Shown here: positions 43,275 through 56,172 of the stretch, in pieces
How positions within the stretch are numbered: the stretch's first letter is position 1
Layout: each line of letters opens with the position of its first letter
NCBI GenBank assembly: GCA_958510875.1
Contig: OY294070.1
Coordinates: 45,983,576-46,047,575, forward strand
Source of the DNA: Endomychus coccineus
Taxonomy: Eukaryota > Arthropoda > Insecta > Coleoptera > Endomychidae
Direction of reading: 5' to 3'
Length of the DNA: 64,000 nt
Position numbers and translations under genes: made by a program
Notes under the pieces: model-generated
The model's input: the letters and a program-made list of their open reading frames with translations, nothing else
What the model was told of the DNA's origin: nothing
Database searches by the model: none

Positions 43275-44795
43275 AGAATAACAAATCGAACGTCTAAGTA
43301 GGCTGCTTGTTTTATTTTCAACTATGGTTTCAATCGCTAAAATCAGGGTGGAGATTGTGAAAATTATCAATGAGGCTCAACGGGATTTATTAAAATCTAA
43401 ATTATCCCCTCAGGAAATAACAAAGTGGATGGACTTTTTCCAGACATTTAACCAAAGACACCTTGAATTTGCCTTGTAAGAACCAACTGCAGTGTAATAT
43501 TGGTCATTTGAAAAGATTCAAAATTTTATTAGAGATCCGAAATAAACCCCCTACAAGTAATAAGAACTGTAGTGAGCGAATCCGTTGGGAGGATGGTAAA
43601 CGCGCATTTTCTCAACGGATTCGAACTGGCTTTATAACGAACATTTCACATTTAGACCCAATACATTTTTTATATGATGCTTTTCATCTTTTCAGTCCTA
43701 GAATCACCAAACTTTTACATACATACATACAATTTTATTAAGGTAAACACTACATTTTGTGGGGAATATATGCGACTTAATGCGATCGACGAGCTTATCC
43801 AAACAGAGTATAAATATTTCCACACCAAATTCGCTCCAATAGATGCTTTTACAAATTTATTGGAGTGGTTCAAGGAGAATGTAATTGATAAACTCCAAGT
43901 AATGCTGGATGATTTTTTAGAACGCGACTCGGGGTGGAGCATTAGGGAGGTTATCAGTTTGAGGGTGAATATAAATAAGCACGAAACCATCAATTCAGGC
44001 TCTTTGTATATCGTTCTCCCAAAAGAAATACTCCTGAAGCGTGCTGTCATTAAAATTAAAAATTACGACGAATTCTGTTTTGCCTGGGCAGTAACAGCGG
44101 GACTACATCCAGCAGCAGCAAATTCAGCTCGTGTTTCTTCATATCCACATTTCAGTAATGTTTTAAATTTACAAAATCTAACATTTCCCCTTCCTATATC
44201 ACAAATTCCAACTTTCGAGAAAAATAACAATATTTCAATTCATGTATTCGTTTTGGAATTATGTGGGGGTAATGAGCAGCAGGGAGAACATGTGGAGAAA
44301 TTGAAGGTTCTCCCTGCATTTTTAACTAAAAATAAATCAGAGAGACATTTTAATTTACAATTAATCCAAGATAAATATTATCGGGATGTAGAACCTGCGA
44401 AATCCCCAAATTTCATTGACCCCACCGTTAAATTTCACTATTGCCTAATTAAAAATTTATCAAGACTTGTAAATTCTCAAATTAGCTCAAGATCGTATTA
44501 CAGTTCGCAATTCTTGTTGCAATTTTGGGGACTTTTTAGTTACCAACTGAACAAAAGTTCCCACAAGGACGCTTATTGATGTTTATATCACAGTACAGAG
44601 TACAACATAAATGTTTATTACCTATTGATTCTTGTGTTTCGCTATTCTTTTGCTTTCGATTAGGACTGTAAATTGTATATTTTGTTTTATTGTAGTTTCC
44701 CCGTGTTGTAGTTTGTAGTGTTTCGTTTTGATTTGGACATTTAAGCATTAGCTGTGAATCGTGTTTTATTTTAACGTTACCTTCAAAGGAATCAA

Positions 44796-46005
44796 ATGAT
44801 GGCGTGTGGCAAAGGGTAAGTTTTGTTTTTAATGACCATTGGTAGATACCGGTTATTTGAATAGCCTGGACTTATTTCATTAAAATTATTTAATAAACTA
44901 TTAATAAAACTTTCTTATTAGCAGTTATGACTAGCCTAAATCGGCAACGACCTTGTTGATTCATTACTATGAGGACCATCCGTGCCTCTATCTCCCAACA
45001 CATGAAGATTACCACAACCGTGATAAACGAAACAGGGCCCTCCAGGAGATAGCTGCCGAATTTAATAAACATAAACTCACAAACCTAACCTCAGGAGACA
45101 TAAAAAAAAATACATGGCATAAGGACACAATTCTTATCAGAAGTTAATAAAATTAAAAAAAGTGAGGTATCTGGGACTTCAACAGACAACGTATACAAAC
45201 CCAAACTTTGGTGTTTCGATCTGCTTCAATTTCTGCAACAGGGAACAGAAGTTGTAAGCCAGGGAGAATCTAACATGGCAACAGAATCCAGTCGGGCTGA
45301 AGAAATATTCAGTCAAGATGATCATTATGACGAGGTGAGTGTTAGATCTCAATTTTTATATAACAGTATGGAACATTAAAAACAGTGCATCAGTTTATTA
45401 AGATACTTGTATTTATTTTAGCCTGAATGTGAAATCATTTATGATGGGGACATTCAGGACGTGTCTATGGTAGAAGGGGATCAATTTTTACCTTCAGAGC
45501 CAGTAGAGAGTAGAGCCAGTACATCCCGAGGTACCTCTACACCAGAACAACCACCAAAGAAGAGAGCCCGGAGGAAGATTATATAACATGACGATATAAG
45601 TGGATTACTGACAACAGCTGTTTCAACTTTGGAAAAAATCAACAAACACAATGAGGATGTTAATAAAAAGCATTCCATATTTGGAAAGTAAGTTCCTAAT
45701 TGATGATAAAGTAGCAATAAATAAAAACTGAATCCCTTTGATCACTAATTTTTTTTAGTAAAATTGTACAAGAAAAGATCAAAACTTATCACTGGACTTT
45801 ATTGAACCTTAAATTTATTTATTTATGGTATTGCCTATTTTTTAAACAACAATTTGTGTCAAATTTCATTTAAATGTGCTAAACAATATTTGACAAATTA
45901 TTGTAAATATAATTTTAACACTTTTTCAGAATGGTAGCACAGGAATTGAACAGCATTGAGGATGAAGACATCTTGGATGAAGTGAAACAATGTATTTTAC
46001 AATAA
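44796..46005 (+). CDS. Harbinger accessory protein, MADF domain
   Basis: Multi-exon. The MADF core reads LIHYYEDHPCLYL, HNRDKRNRALQEIAAEF (44950-45090). A later exon ends at a GTGAGT donor near 45333; the next starts after TTTTAG at 45421 and includes a nuclear signal PPKKRARRK. The last exon gives MVAQELNSIEDEDILDEVKQ and TAA at 46003-46005. A stop appears near 45145, so either splicing skips it or the copy is broken. In Harbinger elements this protein helps bring the transposase to the nucleus and to its DNA ends. Confidence 0.65.
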
Positions 46006-46141
46006 ATTTTTTCTGCGAAAAAAAGACGGAGAGAGAGGAATAATTTATTGTATAATAAAGTGTTTTTTTTTATATTAATAAAACTATTTAGCATTTATTA
46101 ACTTTGTTTTTTCTATGCCATTGCTCAAAAACTAAAAAACA

Positions 46142-47351
46142 TTAAATTAAATCATCCTGCCAAGGCACTCGACCACATCCACTGAAATATGTTTTAAATT
46201 CTTCTCTTATAGCGAGGGCTGCATTTCTGGGTCTGCCATAGTTCTGGCTGCCTAAACCAAAGACAAATCTGTACCTTCCATCGATTTCTTCTTCTGGATT
46301 ATTGAGTAAATAAGCATTATTTGTTTCATGCCCGAGAAAATTATGAAGTGTACAGCATGCTTGGGTTATAATTTTTGCTTTTTCTGGTTTTGAAGGTACT
46401 GTATTAAGTAATACTCTAAAACGGTTAGCTAATATGCCAAATGTATTTTCAACCACACGGCGAGCTCTGCTTAATCTGTAGTTGAAAATTCTTTGCTCTC
46501 TTGACATATTTCGAAAAGGGTAAGGTTTTAATATAAATTTGGACAGAGAAAAAGCTGCATCTGCAACTATTACATGCGGCACTGGTTTATTTTTCCCTGG
46601 TAAAGGTTTGTCTTCTGGAAAATTGAGTCTGTTTTCTTCAAGGGCTCTTGCCAAATCGCTCTCCCAAAACACACCACCATCTGAAAGTCTTCCGTTCATG
46701 CCTACATTTATGTATGTGAAGTTATAATCGGCATCAACTAGATCAAGTAATACTATGCTATGTGTTTTCTTGTAATTAAAAAAGGCAGATCCATGGTCTT
46801 TTGGTGCTTTGATTACGATGTGCTTTCCATCCAATGCACCGATAACATTGGGTGCATTCCACATTGTTTCAAATTTTCTAGCAATATCTAACCATTCTGC
46901 AGCAGTTGTTGGAACCTGCAAAACAAGGAAAATGTAGTTTGAATACTTTTTTGTTCCATGCCAGAAATGCATACCTTTAAATATTCATTTTTCAATTCTT
47001 CATATATAGCTTCGCAGACTGTTGGAATAAATAATGATATGGTGCTCTCAGATATTCTATAATTATACATTAAACTACGGAAGCTTTCCCCAGTAGCCAG
47101 ATATCTTAGTGTTATTATTAGTTTATCTTTCGGTGAGATAGTTTGGCGACGGAAAGACTGTTTTTTATTCTGTGAGCAATTTTGGATAAAAGTTTTTTAA
47201 AGGTGTTTGTATCCATCCTTAGAAAATTTGAAAACTTTTCTACATCTGTAGCAATGAGCTCTTCAGTTAAACCAATATTTCCTCTATTTTGGTTTAACCA
47301 AGGCCTTACCCACCACCTTCGTTGTCTTCTTTCTCCGGTCTCTCTCGCCAA
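46142..47351 (-). pseudogene. PIF/Harbinger transposase (DDE_Tnp_4)
   Basis: The N-terminal part (47351-47118) has WVRPWLNQN and FLRMDTNTFKKLL, followed by a frame break near 47140, then RISESTISLFIPTVCEAIYE. An intron with GTATGC...TTGCAG lies at 46974-46916. The catalytic core has GALDGKHIVI (first D), GMNGRLSDGGVFW (conserved), HVIVADAAFSL (second D) and SRARRVVENTFG (E). It cuts and pastes the element. Only the break near 47140 clearly prevents function. Confidence 0.88.
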
Positions 47352-50300
47352 CAGAGCAGCGGCAGCAATAATTATACTAATTATAGCAGCAACGTTTTTC
47401 TTGTTTCTTTCTATTCATTTTTACATAAAACTAAATAAACATAGAAGTCAGAACGAACAAATTAATAATTCTTAACTTTTAGTTATTTTGATATATTTTT
47501 CAAGGTTGGTAGTTAACTGAAGTATGCAATAGAAAGTAAAAATTGCCAAGTGTAAAACGTTTTGCCATAAAAGTTGCATGCCAGCTCTTGCCAAGGTCAG
47601 TGTATTGCTGCAATACTATTGCAACAAGAATTGCGAACTGTAATACGGTCTTCACACCACAAAACTTACTTGTGTGAGCGATGTTTAAATAATTTCAAGA
47701 GCGAGAATAAGTGTAAAAATCACATTGAGGATTGTGGTAAAATGAACATGTGTAAAATTACATTCCCCCAGGATGATTATCTAAAATTTAAGAATCACTC
47801 AAACAAACTACCCGTACCATTTATTATTTATTTTGACTTTGAAGCCCTCCTATTACCGATTCAGAACTACTCTCAATCTAATGTTAGTTCATATACGAAC
47901 AAAACACAGCTACACGAGGCGTATATTGTTGGGTATTATTTAAAACGTCAATTTAACAATTCCCTATCACGATTTGATAGTTATAGAGGATTAGACCCAG
48001 CCAAATGGCTGACAGATCAGCTAGATAAAATTGGGGAATTTATCGATCTAAAACTTAAATCTATTGTACCTATGGACTTGAATGGGATTAGTTTACTTCA
48101 TATAATGAAGGAAACGAAATGCCATATTTGCGAGAGACAGTTCGAAGAGGGAGATGTTCGTGTTAGAGATAATTGTCATTTCACAGGCAAATATCGAGGA
48201 TTAGCCCATCAAGATTGTAATCTAAATTATAAATATCGATTCGTAGTGCCTGTTGTGGCTCATAACCTCAGTGGGTACAATATGTTTTTGCTAATTCGAG
48301 ATATAGCCAAATCGTCCAAACAAAATATTCAAGTACTCCCAATCAATAAAGAGAAGTACATAAGTTTCACTAGAAGTACCAAAAACTTCGTGGTTAAATT
48401 TCGCTTCATCGATTAGCGCAGGTTTTTAGATTCAAGCTTGGACAAATTAGTGTCATATTTGAAGGTGACGAATTTGAATATTTTGAAAAGCGAGTTTGCG
48501 CACTTATCCGATGAAAAATTTAAACTATTAACTCGCAAGGGAGTATTTCCCTATGAACACTTGGATGATTGGGGTAAATTGAGCGAGGAAAATCTTCCTC
48601 CAATAGAAAAATTCTTTAATAAATTACGCGACGAATCGATAAGTGTGGATGATTATAAGCATGCTCAGAAAATTTGGACTAGCTTTAATTGTAGAAATTT
48701 AGGTGATTATTCAGATTTATATTTGAAAACTGATGTTTTATTATTGGCCGATGTATTCGAGAATTCCCGCAGCAAATGTATAGATCTTTTTGCTTTAGAT
48801 CCGGCCCACTATTTCACGGTTCCCTCCTTCACGTGGGACTGTATGTTAAAATATACAAACGTGTCTTTACAATATTTGAAAGACATCGATATGGTCTTAT
48901 TTGTGGAGAAGGGAATTCGTGGAGGTGTGAGCCAATGCAGTAATCGATTTGCAAAGGCCATAAATAAATACATGCATAATCACGATCCGCAAAAAGAGAC
49001 TAATTACCTCATGTATTTTGACGTTTGTAATTTGTACGGATGGGCTATGATTCAATATTTGCCCTATGATGGGTTCAAGTGGGTTGAAAACACCGATGAT
49101 GTAGACGTTCGAAACGTCTCAGACGAAAGTCCAATTGGCTATATATTGGAAGTCGATTTAGATTACCCCGCTGAACTACATGACCTGCATAAAGATCTCC
49201 CTCTTAGTGCCACTCATACAGCACCACCCGACAGTAAATTATCTAAATTACTAACAACTCTCCACAATAAATCTAAATATATCATTCACTATCGAAATTT
49301 AAAACAATGTTTGGCGTTGGGGATGTGCTGAAAAAAGTCCATAGAATTTTGGAATTTAAGCAAGCTCCGTGGCTTAAAGCATACATATACCTTAACACTA
49401 GATTGAGGGCGGCTTCTAAGAATGCGTTTGAAATAGCTCTCTTCAAGTTGCTGATCAACGCAATTTTCGGTAAATCTATGGAGAACGTACGAAAGCATAG
49501 ACTAGTTAGATTAGTTAATAAATGGTACGGACCCCACGGGGCTCGCTATTATATTTCTCAGCCTAATTTCAATAGCAGCAAGACATATGAGGAGAATTTG
49601 GTGGCCATCGAACAAAATAAATTTGAAGTTTTATTCAACAAACCCATCTATGTGGGGATGTCTATTTTGGACAAAACCTGCGTTTATGATTTTCATTATG
49701 GCTTCATGTTGAAATTATATAAAGACAGTTTGATTTATCACATTATTACAAACGATGACATTTATGAGTCAATTATAAATAGGAATATCGGGAAATTTGA
49801 CACGAGTGATTATGCTCCAGACAACCTTTAAGATTCCACAAGTCAACAAAAAAGTAGTAGGCTAAATGAAACGTGAACAAAGGGCTCCTTTTGGATAAGT
49901 TCGTTGGTTTGCAGGCAAAAATGTACAGCTTCACTGTTCAAAATCAAAATCGCGATGATGACGTGACAAAGAAAGCCAAAAGGGTGCGCGAGTATGTCTT
50001 ACGAAACACAATTACATTCGAGGACTATGTTAGATGTCTGGAAGAGAACATAGGGATGTATCGCGTCCAGATATCGATCCGCTCTTTTGACCTTAATTTA
50101 TACACCATTGAGCAGAATAAAATCGCTTTGAGCCCCTTTGATAATAAAAGGGTAATATTGGGGGATAAAACAAGCACCCTACCTTATGGCCACTATTCCT
50201 CAGGTTAGAATTAAGATATTTTGTATATAGAGTAGTGTGTAGATTATGTATGTATTTTATTTTGATATTTAAGATATTTTGTAAGTAATTTATACACATC

Positions 50301-50410
50301 ATTTGATTAATTTTCTGATTTAAATATATGTATTTTTTGTGTGAATAAATATTTTTATGAGGAAGTTTGGGTGGGTGTTTTAATAAACCAAAAATAATAG
50401 CATTTATTTT

Positions 50411-51141
50411 TTATTGTTCGAAATCATACATAACTTTATTTTTATAGAAAAATAACATTTCTCTAAGTGTATTGGTCAATAAAGAGTCGGGCGAAATACC
50501 GATAAAACAATACAAGAGGGTCATTCCATCAGGTGCTGCTGGCCTCTCGTACGTTTAATCATATCAATAACATTATGATAGTATGTGGAAAATCCAAAAT
50601 GTTCCAGAAAAGACACTCGATGTGCTAGCACTTCATCGTTGATTCGAATTATTTCTTGAACATCTTCCTCGCACAACCACACATGGATATTGTGCTTTGT
50701 AACTTGAAGTAATTTAACATTATTGAAGTACAGAAGTTGAACTATTTGGCAGTATTCATCGGATAATATGGGTGTAGCATCGAAATCTGATTGTAGACTT
50801 GCGAAGAATTAGGTGATTTTCACTCGAAGAATATCGATGAAATCGATCCATTCCAACAGGCTAAAGCTAAGTTTACAATTTTGGGAATGTTGAATGAGTG
50901 AGATTGTTGGTGAGAAGGTCCGTACAGGACTCAATCCACATTTGATTTCATAACTTGCACCCACCAACGGGTACGTTGTATTCATCAATAGGAATGGCTC
51001 ATCTTTTGCCTTCATCTCAAACTCTTCTAAAATCCGATCCAACTCGGAACAGCAGCTGCTGCTGCTGCTGATATCTTCCGCTGCACCAACACTATCCTGG
51101 GACAACATTTTATTAAAACTGTTCTGGATTGTTCGATTCAC
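50411..51141 (-). pseudogene. U1 homologue (Polinton C)
   Basis: Same protein as 12631-13362; MNRTIQNSFNKMLSQDSV start at 51141. A stop at 50809-50811 (TAG on minus) and a small deletion at the Gln-rich site near 50540 break it. Unknown function. Confidence 0.75.
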
Positions 51142-51713
51142 TAGAACCTAACCCCACACCAACGAATACCTCGTAGATCCATTATTACACTTCGGTGAGG
51201 CAGAAGCGCGACCCGATAAAAATCAGCATCAATTTCACTCTGTAGCACTCTGAAACAATCAAGTATATACGACCCTGGTTTTGGGATTATACCAGGAATT
51301 TGGTGTAATATGAATTTCTTCCATCTATTTTCGTATTTAAAGTAGCCTTCAACATTCATATCAATTATCTCCCAGTCGTTTTCGGGTGGCTCGAAATCTC
51401 CACCAAAATAGAAAATATCCACATACGCCCATTTCTTCACGGCTCCAATAATGAACGTTACAAATTCTCCTGCGATTATGCAATTTTTAGATGGTAATTG
51501 TAATTCTTCGAGGGTTTTCATCATATTTGCAGGACATCCTACACTTATAAATTTTTTTGCATCGTACACGGTGGTAAGCACATTATGAAAAAAATGTTGT
51601 ATAATTGCGAGGTTATTTTCACACAGACTGATTTGATTATTTGATTTCCACTTGGTTGGACCCACAAAAAAGGAAGGCATGCGCAGCACATTAAACAACA
51701 TCAGAATTTTCAA
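51141..51713 (-). pseudogene. U2 homologue, truncated (Polinton C)
   Basis: Matches 13412-14068 up to MDLRGIR, after which the last 60 or so residues are missing and U1 follows at once. Same AYVDIFYFGGDF block as in A. The N-terminal codons lie over the end of integrase and are not conserved. Confidence 0.7.
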
Positions 51714-52620
51714 TCCAACTTTTCTCTTTTATGCCGTACCATTTTACATACATTTTGTCACCCTTTTTTCGGAGCACCTTCTCGATCAAATAAACATCTG
51801 GCTGTTTGGTTTTCTGCAATTCTTTCTCGTAGAAACAACCGCCGATTGGTGCGCTGGTCATATCTTCGAGTAGATAAGTGACAGGGTTGGTAATTTTAAC
51901 TTTGATGATTTTAAATAATTCCGTACTCCAATTGGGCGTATATCCCTTCTCAAAAATAATTTTGGCTTTACTTATTCGTACAACATCCCCCACGTGATAT
52001 TTGTGAGGCAGAGCCAACTTAATGTGCGAGTAAGATTGCTTCAATATCCGACTTTCATTCTGTTTCGTAACCTTAAACGGAGCCATTTTTATAGTTGTAT
52101 GTTTACGTTGATTATATTTTTCGGTGACTTCTTGGAGTATATCCACCCATTTGTATTTCCCGCTCAGACTGAATTGCTTGTAGATCGCTTCTTTCAACGT
52201 TCGAATGACGCGTTCAGCAATGGCTGCTTTCATCATAGAATACGTATTATAATGGTTGATTTTGTGTTTTTTCATTAGCTCGTCAAAGTGTCTGTTGAAG
52301 AATTCTCTACCTTGATCGCTTTGTAGGTTCCTAGGCGTACGATGTGGTTTGGGTCCTTCTAGCAATATAGAATTGACAGCTTTCCGAACCTCTTCGGCCG
52401 ATTTCGTTTTCAGCGGGCGTGTCCATAGAAATTTCGAGAAGCAATCGATCACCACCAAAATGTATTTGAACCCCCGATTTTCGCGCGCATAATTACCCAT
52501 TTCAGCAAGATCCATTTGCCACAAGTCATCCAACCCTTTTATGATTGTTCTGCGACGTTTAAAATTCTTTCTAACAGGCTTATGAAGCTCATGAACCACC
52601 TGCGCTTTACCCTTAATCAT
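51691..52620 (-). CDS. Retroviral-type integrase (Polinton C)
   Basis: 309 codons, uninterrupted. The rve core has the catalytic triad QMDLAEMG, LQSDQGREF and a glutamate in AIAERVIRTLKEA with proper spacing. A C-terminal chromodomain-like part reads YLIEKVLRKKGDKMYVKWYG. There is no N-terminal zinc module. It is the only intact, catalytically complete integrase among the Polintons in the window, and a possible trans source for other elements if transcribed. Confidence 0.92.
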   Translation of the reverse strand: MIKGKAQVVHELHKPVRKNFKRRRTIIKGLDDLWQMDLAEMGNYARENRGFKYILVVIDCFSKFLWTRPLKTKSAEEVRKAVNSILLEGPKPHRTPRNLQSDQGREFFNRHFDELMKKHKINHYNTYSMMKAAIAERVIRTLKEAIYKQFSLSGKYKWVDILQEVTEKYNQRKHTTIKMAPFKVTKQNESRILKQSYSHIKLALPHKYHVGDVVRISKAKIIFEKGYTPNWSTELFKIIKVKITNPVTYLLEDMTSAPIGGCFYEKELQKTKQPDVYLIEKVLRKKGDKMYVKWYGIKEKSWIENSDVV

Positions 52621-52803
52621 TTTTTTGGATCGATCGGCGTTGACGGAGCTAATAACTTTTGTGGTGTTGGGGAGGTGGTAGGAGCTCTTTTATAAGGATG
52701 ATGATGATATGGTGAGGCTTCCCCTTTCTCTTTTTTTTATCGTCTTCGCAGCCGTCTCCAAACTGGTGATAATAATCGCTTGTTCTATTTGTGATAGATT
52801 GCT

Positions 52804-53040
52804 TTAGATGGTCTGTATACGTGCGATCATGGCCTGATCATTAGTACTACGCGTTTTATAGTCTAATTCTATAGTTATCAGTTTACTATTGATGGCCTGT
52901 ATACGTTCGAATAGGTTGTCATATTTTGAAGTGTTTTCCTGATCGTTACTGATGAGTGTTTTATAGTCTTCAAGTATTTTCTTCAACAATTTTTCAAGAT
53001 TTACCTCATTCGCTCCAGTAGCTTTGGACGATGCTATCAT
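52804..53040 (-). pseudogene. Fiber-like protein, distal part (Polinton C)
   Basis: The coiled-coil continuation of the gene starting at 58916, separated from it by the Gypsy element 53043-58520. Frame breaks follow near 52800; 52630-52800 retains diverged tail sequence. Confidence 0.7.
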
Positions 53041-53042
53041 AC

Positions 53043-53525
53043 TGTGGGGATCAGATCTTAAGTTGGGCGGTTAGCCCTAAACTGACCCGTGATCCTGGTG
53101 AGGGTATAGGGAATAGAAACGCATCACTTTACAAAAGGGTTCCTCTTTACTTAAACTTAGAGTTCGACGCCAGTATAGCTCAATGTCTTATTCTATACTC
53201 ATTACAATAATTACAAGTATGGATCATTCACAATACCATCCATCCGCATCAATGATGTATGAATATTCTATTCTTATTCTTAATGCTCTACCTAATTATA
53301 TATATTATGTCATTACTGTTTATTGTAGTTGTTCTACTAAACTAGCCTAGAATGTCAAGGTATCTGGGCCAGTTAATATGTATACTATTTTGACGTAATG
53401 CTTGGTGGCCCAGATCCGAGATCTGAACATTATTCTTACATAACATTCAATATAAATAAGGTCATCTTCTATAATTCCGGGATTCTAGGTAAACTCGTAT
53501 AGGGATGAAAGATTCCTATACTACA
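53043..53525 (-). repeat. 3' LTR of the Gypsy element
   Basis: 483 bases, TG...CA on minus; near copy at 58080-58520. Confidence 0.9.
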
Positions 53526-53623
53526 CCTCCCTACGCGGGGTAAAAAAATGTTCAATGGACATATAAACTTTTTTTCCCATTGACGTACCTTATTTTTATT
53601 TTACAAACAACATTTTTCCTTAT

Positions 53624-54840
53624 CTAATCATGGTTCAGTTTTAGTCTATTTTTATGTATATTCACTTGATTGTTTCCTACTTTTATCACTACATTGGGGT
53701 TCCTTTCTTCCGTAATCACGAAAGGACCTTTGTATAATTGTTCAAGTTTATTTTTCGGAACACTTTTCACTAATACCTTATCACCTATCTTAAAATTAAC
53801 TATAATACAATTTTCCCTAGATTTTTGCACACGTTCCAGTTTCGATACTATCAGATTATCCCTAGCTTCTTTACATGCTGGTTGGAGTCGATACTTCAAC
53901 TCAACCGGATAATTCTCGAAGTTGTACACGGGTTCTACCTGTTCCGTTATGTTGGAAGGTAAATTACAAGATTTCCCGAACACTAGGTCGTGCGGCTTGT
54001 ACTTTGTTCCCGTATGAACTGTGTTGTTGTATGCAAAAGTCCAAAATGGTACCCATTCGGTCCATGAATCTTTAAATTTTGCCACTTGAATTCTTAAATA
54101 CACGCCTAGGTGCTTATGAGAATTTTCGTTTCATGATGGTAAGCTGTTGAATTTAGCTGTTTTATTCCTAACACATTACAAGATTGCTTGAACACTTCCG
54201 CCAAAAATTCTGTACCCTGGTCGTGGGCTATTTCCCTGGGAATCCCATACCTTAGTACAAAATTAGTGACGACTGCTTTTGCAACTGTGCTAGCTTCTTT
54301 ATTAGGTATTGGATAAGCTTCGTTAAATTTACTTAATTCACATTGAAGAGTAAGTATATATCGATCGTCACCGATTTCGTTGCCTATCGGACCTACTAAA
54401 TCAAGAAACACCTTCTCAAAAGACGCTGATGCTGTGGTAGTCACTGTTAGTGGTTCTTTGGTGGGTCTAGAGTGTTTATATCGCTGACAATCGTCACAAC
54501 GTTTTACAAACTTCTCTATATCTGACCTTAGACCTGACCAAGTATATTTTGATTTTATATCATTGAACATGCCGTTTATACCTGCGTGTCCTCCTGTTTT
54601 TAATGTATGAAAATCATTTAAGATTAATTGTCTACATTCTTTTTCATTAATTGTTGATACGTCTGGTATAACATTTATTTTTAATCCTATTACAAAACCG
54701 GCGGATTTTATTTCTATGATTTCTCTATTCAGCGCGCTTATTAATTCCTTGTTTTTGGAATTTTTCATGATGCATATTTCAGCAATATTGAAATCCTTAC
54801 ATACATTTTCTACACTTCTCAATAATGCCCTTAGGTACAA
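53624..54840 (-). pseudogene. Gypsy integrase
   Basis: H/H-C/C zinc module (HTLKTGGHAGINGMF, CDDCQRYKH), core with LDLVGPIGNE (D) and AHDQGTEFLAE (D), TAYHHE; then a frame break near 54110 where a short deletion removes the region of the catalytic glutamate. The C-terminal reading (54103-53624) has WVPFWTFAYNNTVHTG and GDKVLVKSVPKNKLEQLYKG. Inactive. Confidence 0.9.
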
Positions 54841-54846
54841 TGCCGA

Positions 54847-56097
54847 TCAAAATTGTAGTTTTATGTAAATCAATTTTCTTTCTTCATCATAATATAATGA
54901 ATTGTTAAAATTTTTGTCTAGACATTTTTCCTTGTTTAATTCATCAAATTCTTCCTCAGATAACACTTTTAGTAACACACAATCGGTAGGACGTTTTATA
55001 AGTTCAACTACTCCCGGATGGCCATTTCTATTAGTGTCGTTATCGTTCTTATTAATTTGTCCTTCCTTTTCTGCTTTTACCTTTTGTGCTCTTGTGATTG
55101 CAAATACTTTCTCCGATGTTTTATTACACATCGTCTTAAGTTCTGATGATTCAATACGAATCATTGATAAAGCATCGGCTGTAACATCGTCCGTGCCTTT
55201 TATATAATTTATAGTAAAATCATACTCTTCTAGAGTCAGTCTGAATTTTGTCAATCTACTAGATGGGTTTGTCATGCCAAAAAGATATACCAGCGGTCTG
55301 TGATCAGTGTATAATCAAAGGTTCGACCATATAGATGGGGTCTGAAATGAATTTACATCTTCTAATCGTTGTAAAATTTTTACGAGATTCACGTTGTGTG
55401 TCGTCAAATCTTTGCCAAAAACTATAAGATCGTCAAAATATATGAAACACGATTCATAATTTAATCCTGTCATAGCCATTGTCATGACTTTGGAAAATAC
55501 ACTTGGGCTTATATTTAATCCCATTGGTAGCCTTGTTAGCTGATATTGACCTCTGTCCGTAGTGAAAGCGGTGCATTTCCTGCTTTCCGTATCTAATTCC
55601 ACCTGGTAATATCCTTGTGACAAATCCAAATGTGAAAAATATACTACTCCTGATAATGAATCTAGAATTTCTGATATGGAGGGAAGTGGAAACCTATCAT
55701 CTTCTATCTGTTTATTGAGTAAACGATAGTCTATTACTACTCTCCACTTTTTTACTCCATTTTTGTCTAATTGCTTCTTTGGTACAATTAGAAGCGGGGA
55801 AGACCATTCAGAGATGGTTTCCTCAATTATGCCATCTTGCAGCATCTTATCTATGTGCTTATGAATTTCATCTTTCTGTGCGATTGGCAACCTATACGGT
55901 CTCACGAACACTGGACTAGAGTCCTTATTCAGATGAATTCCTTGTTTTGTGATATTTGTTATCGTGAGAGGGTCGTTTTCTAAATGAAAAACATCGGCAT
56001 ATTTTGCACAGATTTTTTCAATAGTCGTTTTTTCCTCTCCGTATAACGTGTCCAAATTTACCTTTTCTAAAAGTTTCTCTACTCGCTCAACTGTCAT
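54847..56097 (-). pseudogene. Gypsy reverse transcriptase and RNase H remnant
   Basis: RT: VRPYRLPIAQKDEI, WSSPLLIVPKK, WRVVIDYRLLN, HLDLSQGYYQVEL (motif A), LPMGLNISPSVF and FIYFDDLIVFG (motif C as FDD). At about 55315 the reading jumps to the end of RNase H (YTDHRPLVYLF, INYIKGTDDVTADALS), so several hundred bases with thumb and RNase H active site are deleted. It cannot be autonomous. Confidence 0.9.
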
Positions 56098-56172
56098 GTA
56101 ATCTTTTTTGAATTTACGTATATTATAATTTGATAATTTATCAGTAGTAGGGATAAAATTCCTAATTTCTCT

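Larger units (their letters stand above)
44495..47646. mobile_element. PIF/Harbinger DNA transposon
   Basis: 3.15 kb with terminal inverted repeats of about 29 bases (GTATTACAGTTCGCAATTCT... at 44495 and its complement at 47618-47646). It carries two divergently arranged genes typical of the family: a MADF-type accessory protein on plus and a DDE transposase on minus. It interrupts the polymerase reading of Polinton C. A perfect 3-bp duplication is not evident (flanks ...AGATC and GGTCTT...). Confidence 0.9.
43324..50208 (+). pseudogene. Protein-primed DNA polymerase B (Polinton C), split by a transposon
   Basis: Collinear with 8589-12369. Lesions: a deletion with frame loss near 43430, an insertion near 43735, the PIF/Harbinger element at 44495-47646, a TAG near 48414, a one-base loss near 49318, a deletion near 49727 that removes the catalytic YTDTD motif, and a frame break near 49830. 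Retained: exonuclease YFDFEALL, the Cys/His endonuclease VII-like cluster (with N replacing H in DNCHFTGKY), motif A DVCNLYGWAM and motif B LINAIFGKSMEN. The first catalytic half is better preserved than in A in places, but the enzyme is dead. Confidence 0.93.

Noticed and set aside
44491..47650. Clean 3-bp target duplication of the Harbinger element
   Set aside because: Flanks AGATC and GGTCTT do not give a perfect TWA-type duplication; it may be mutated.
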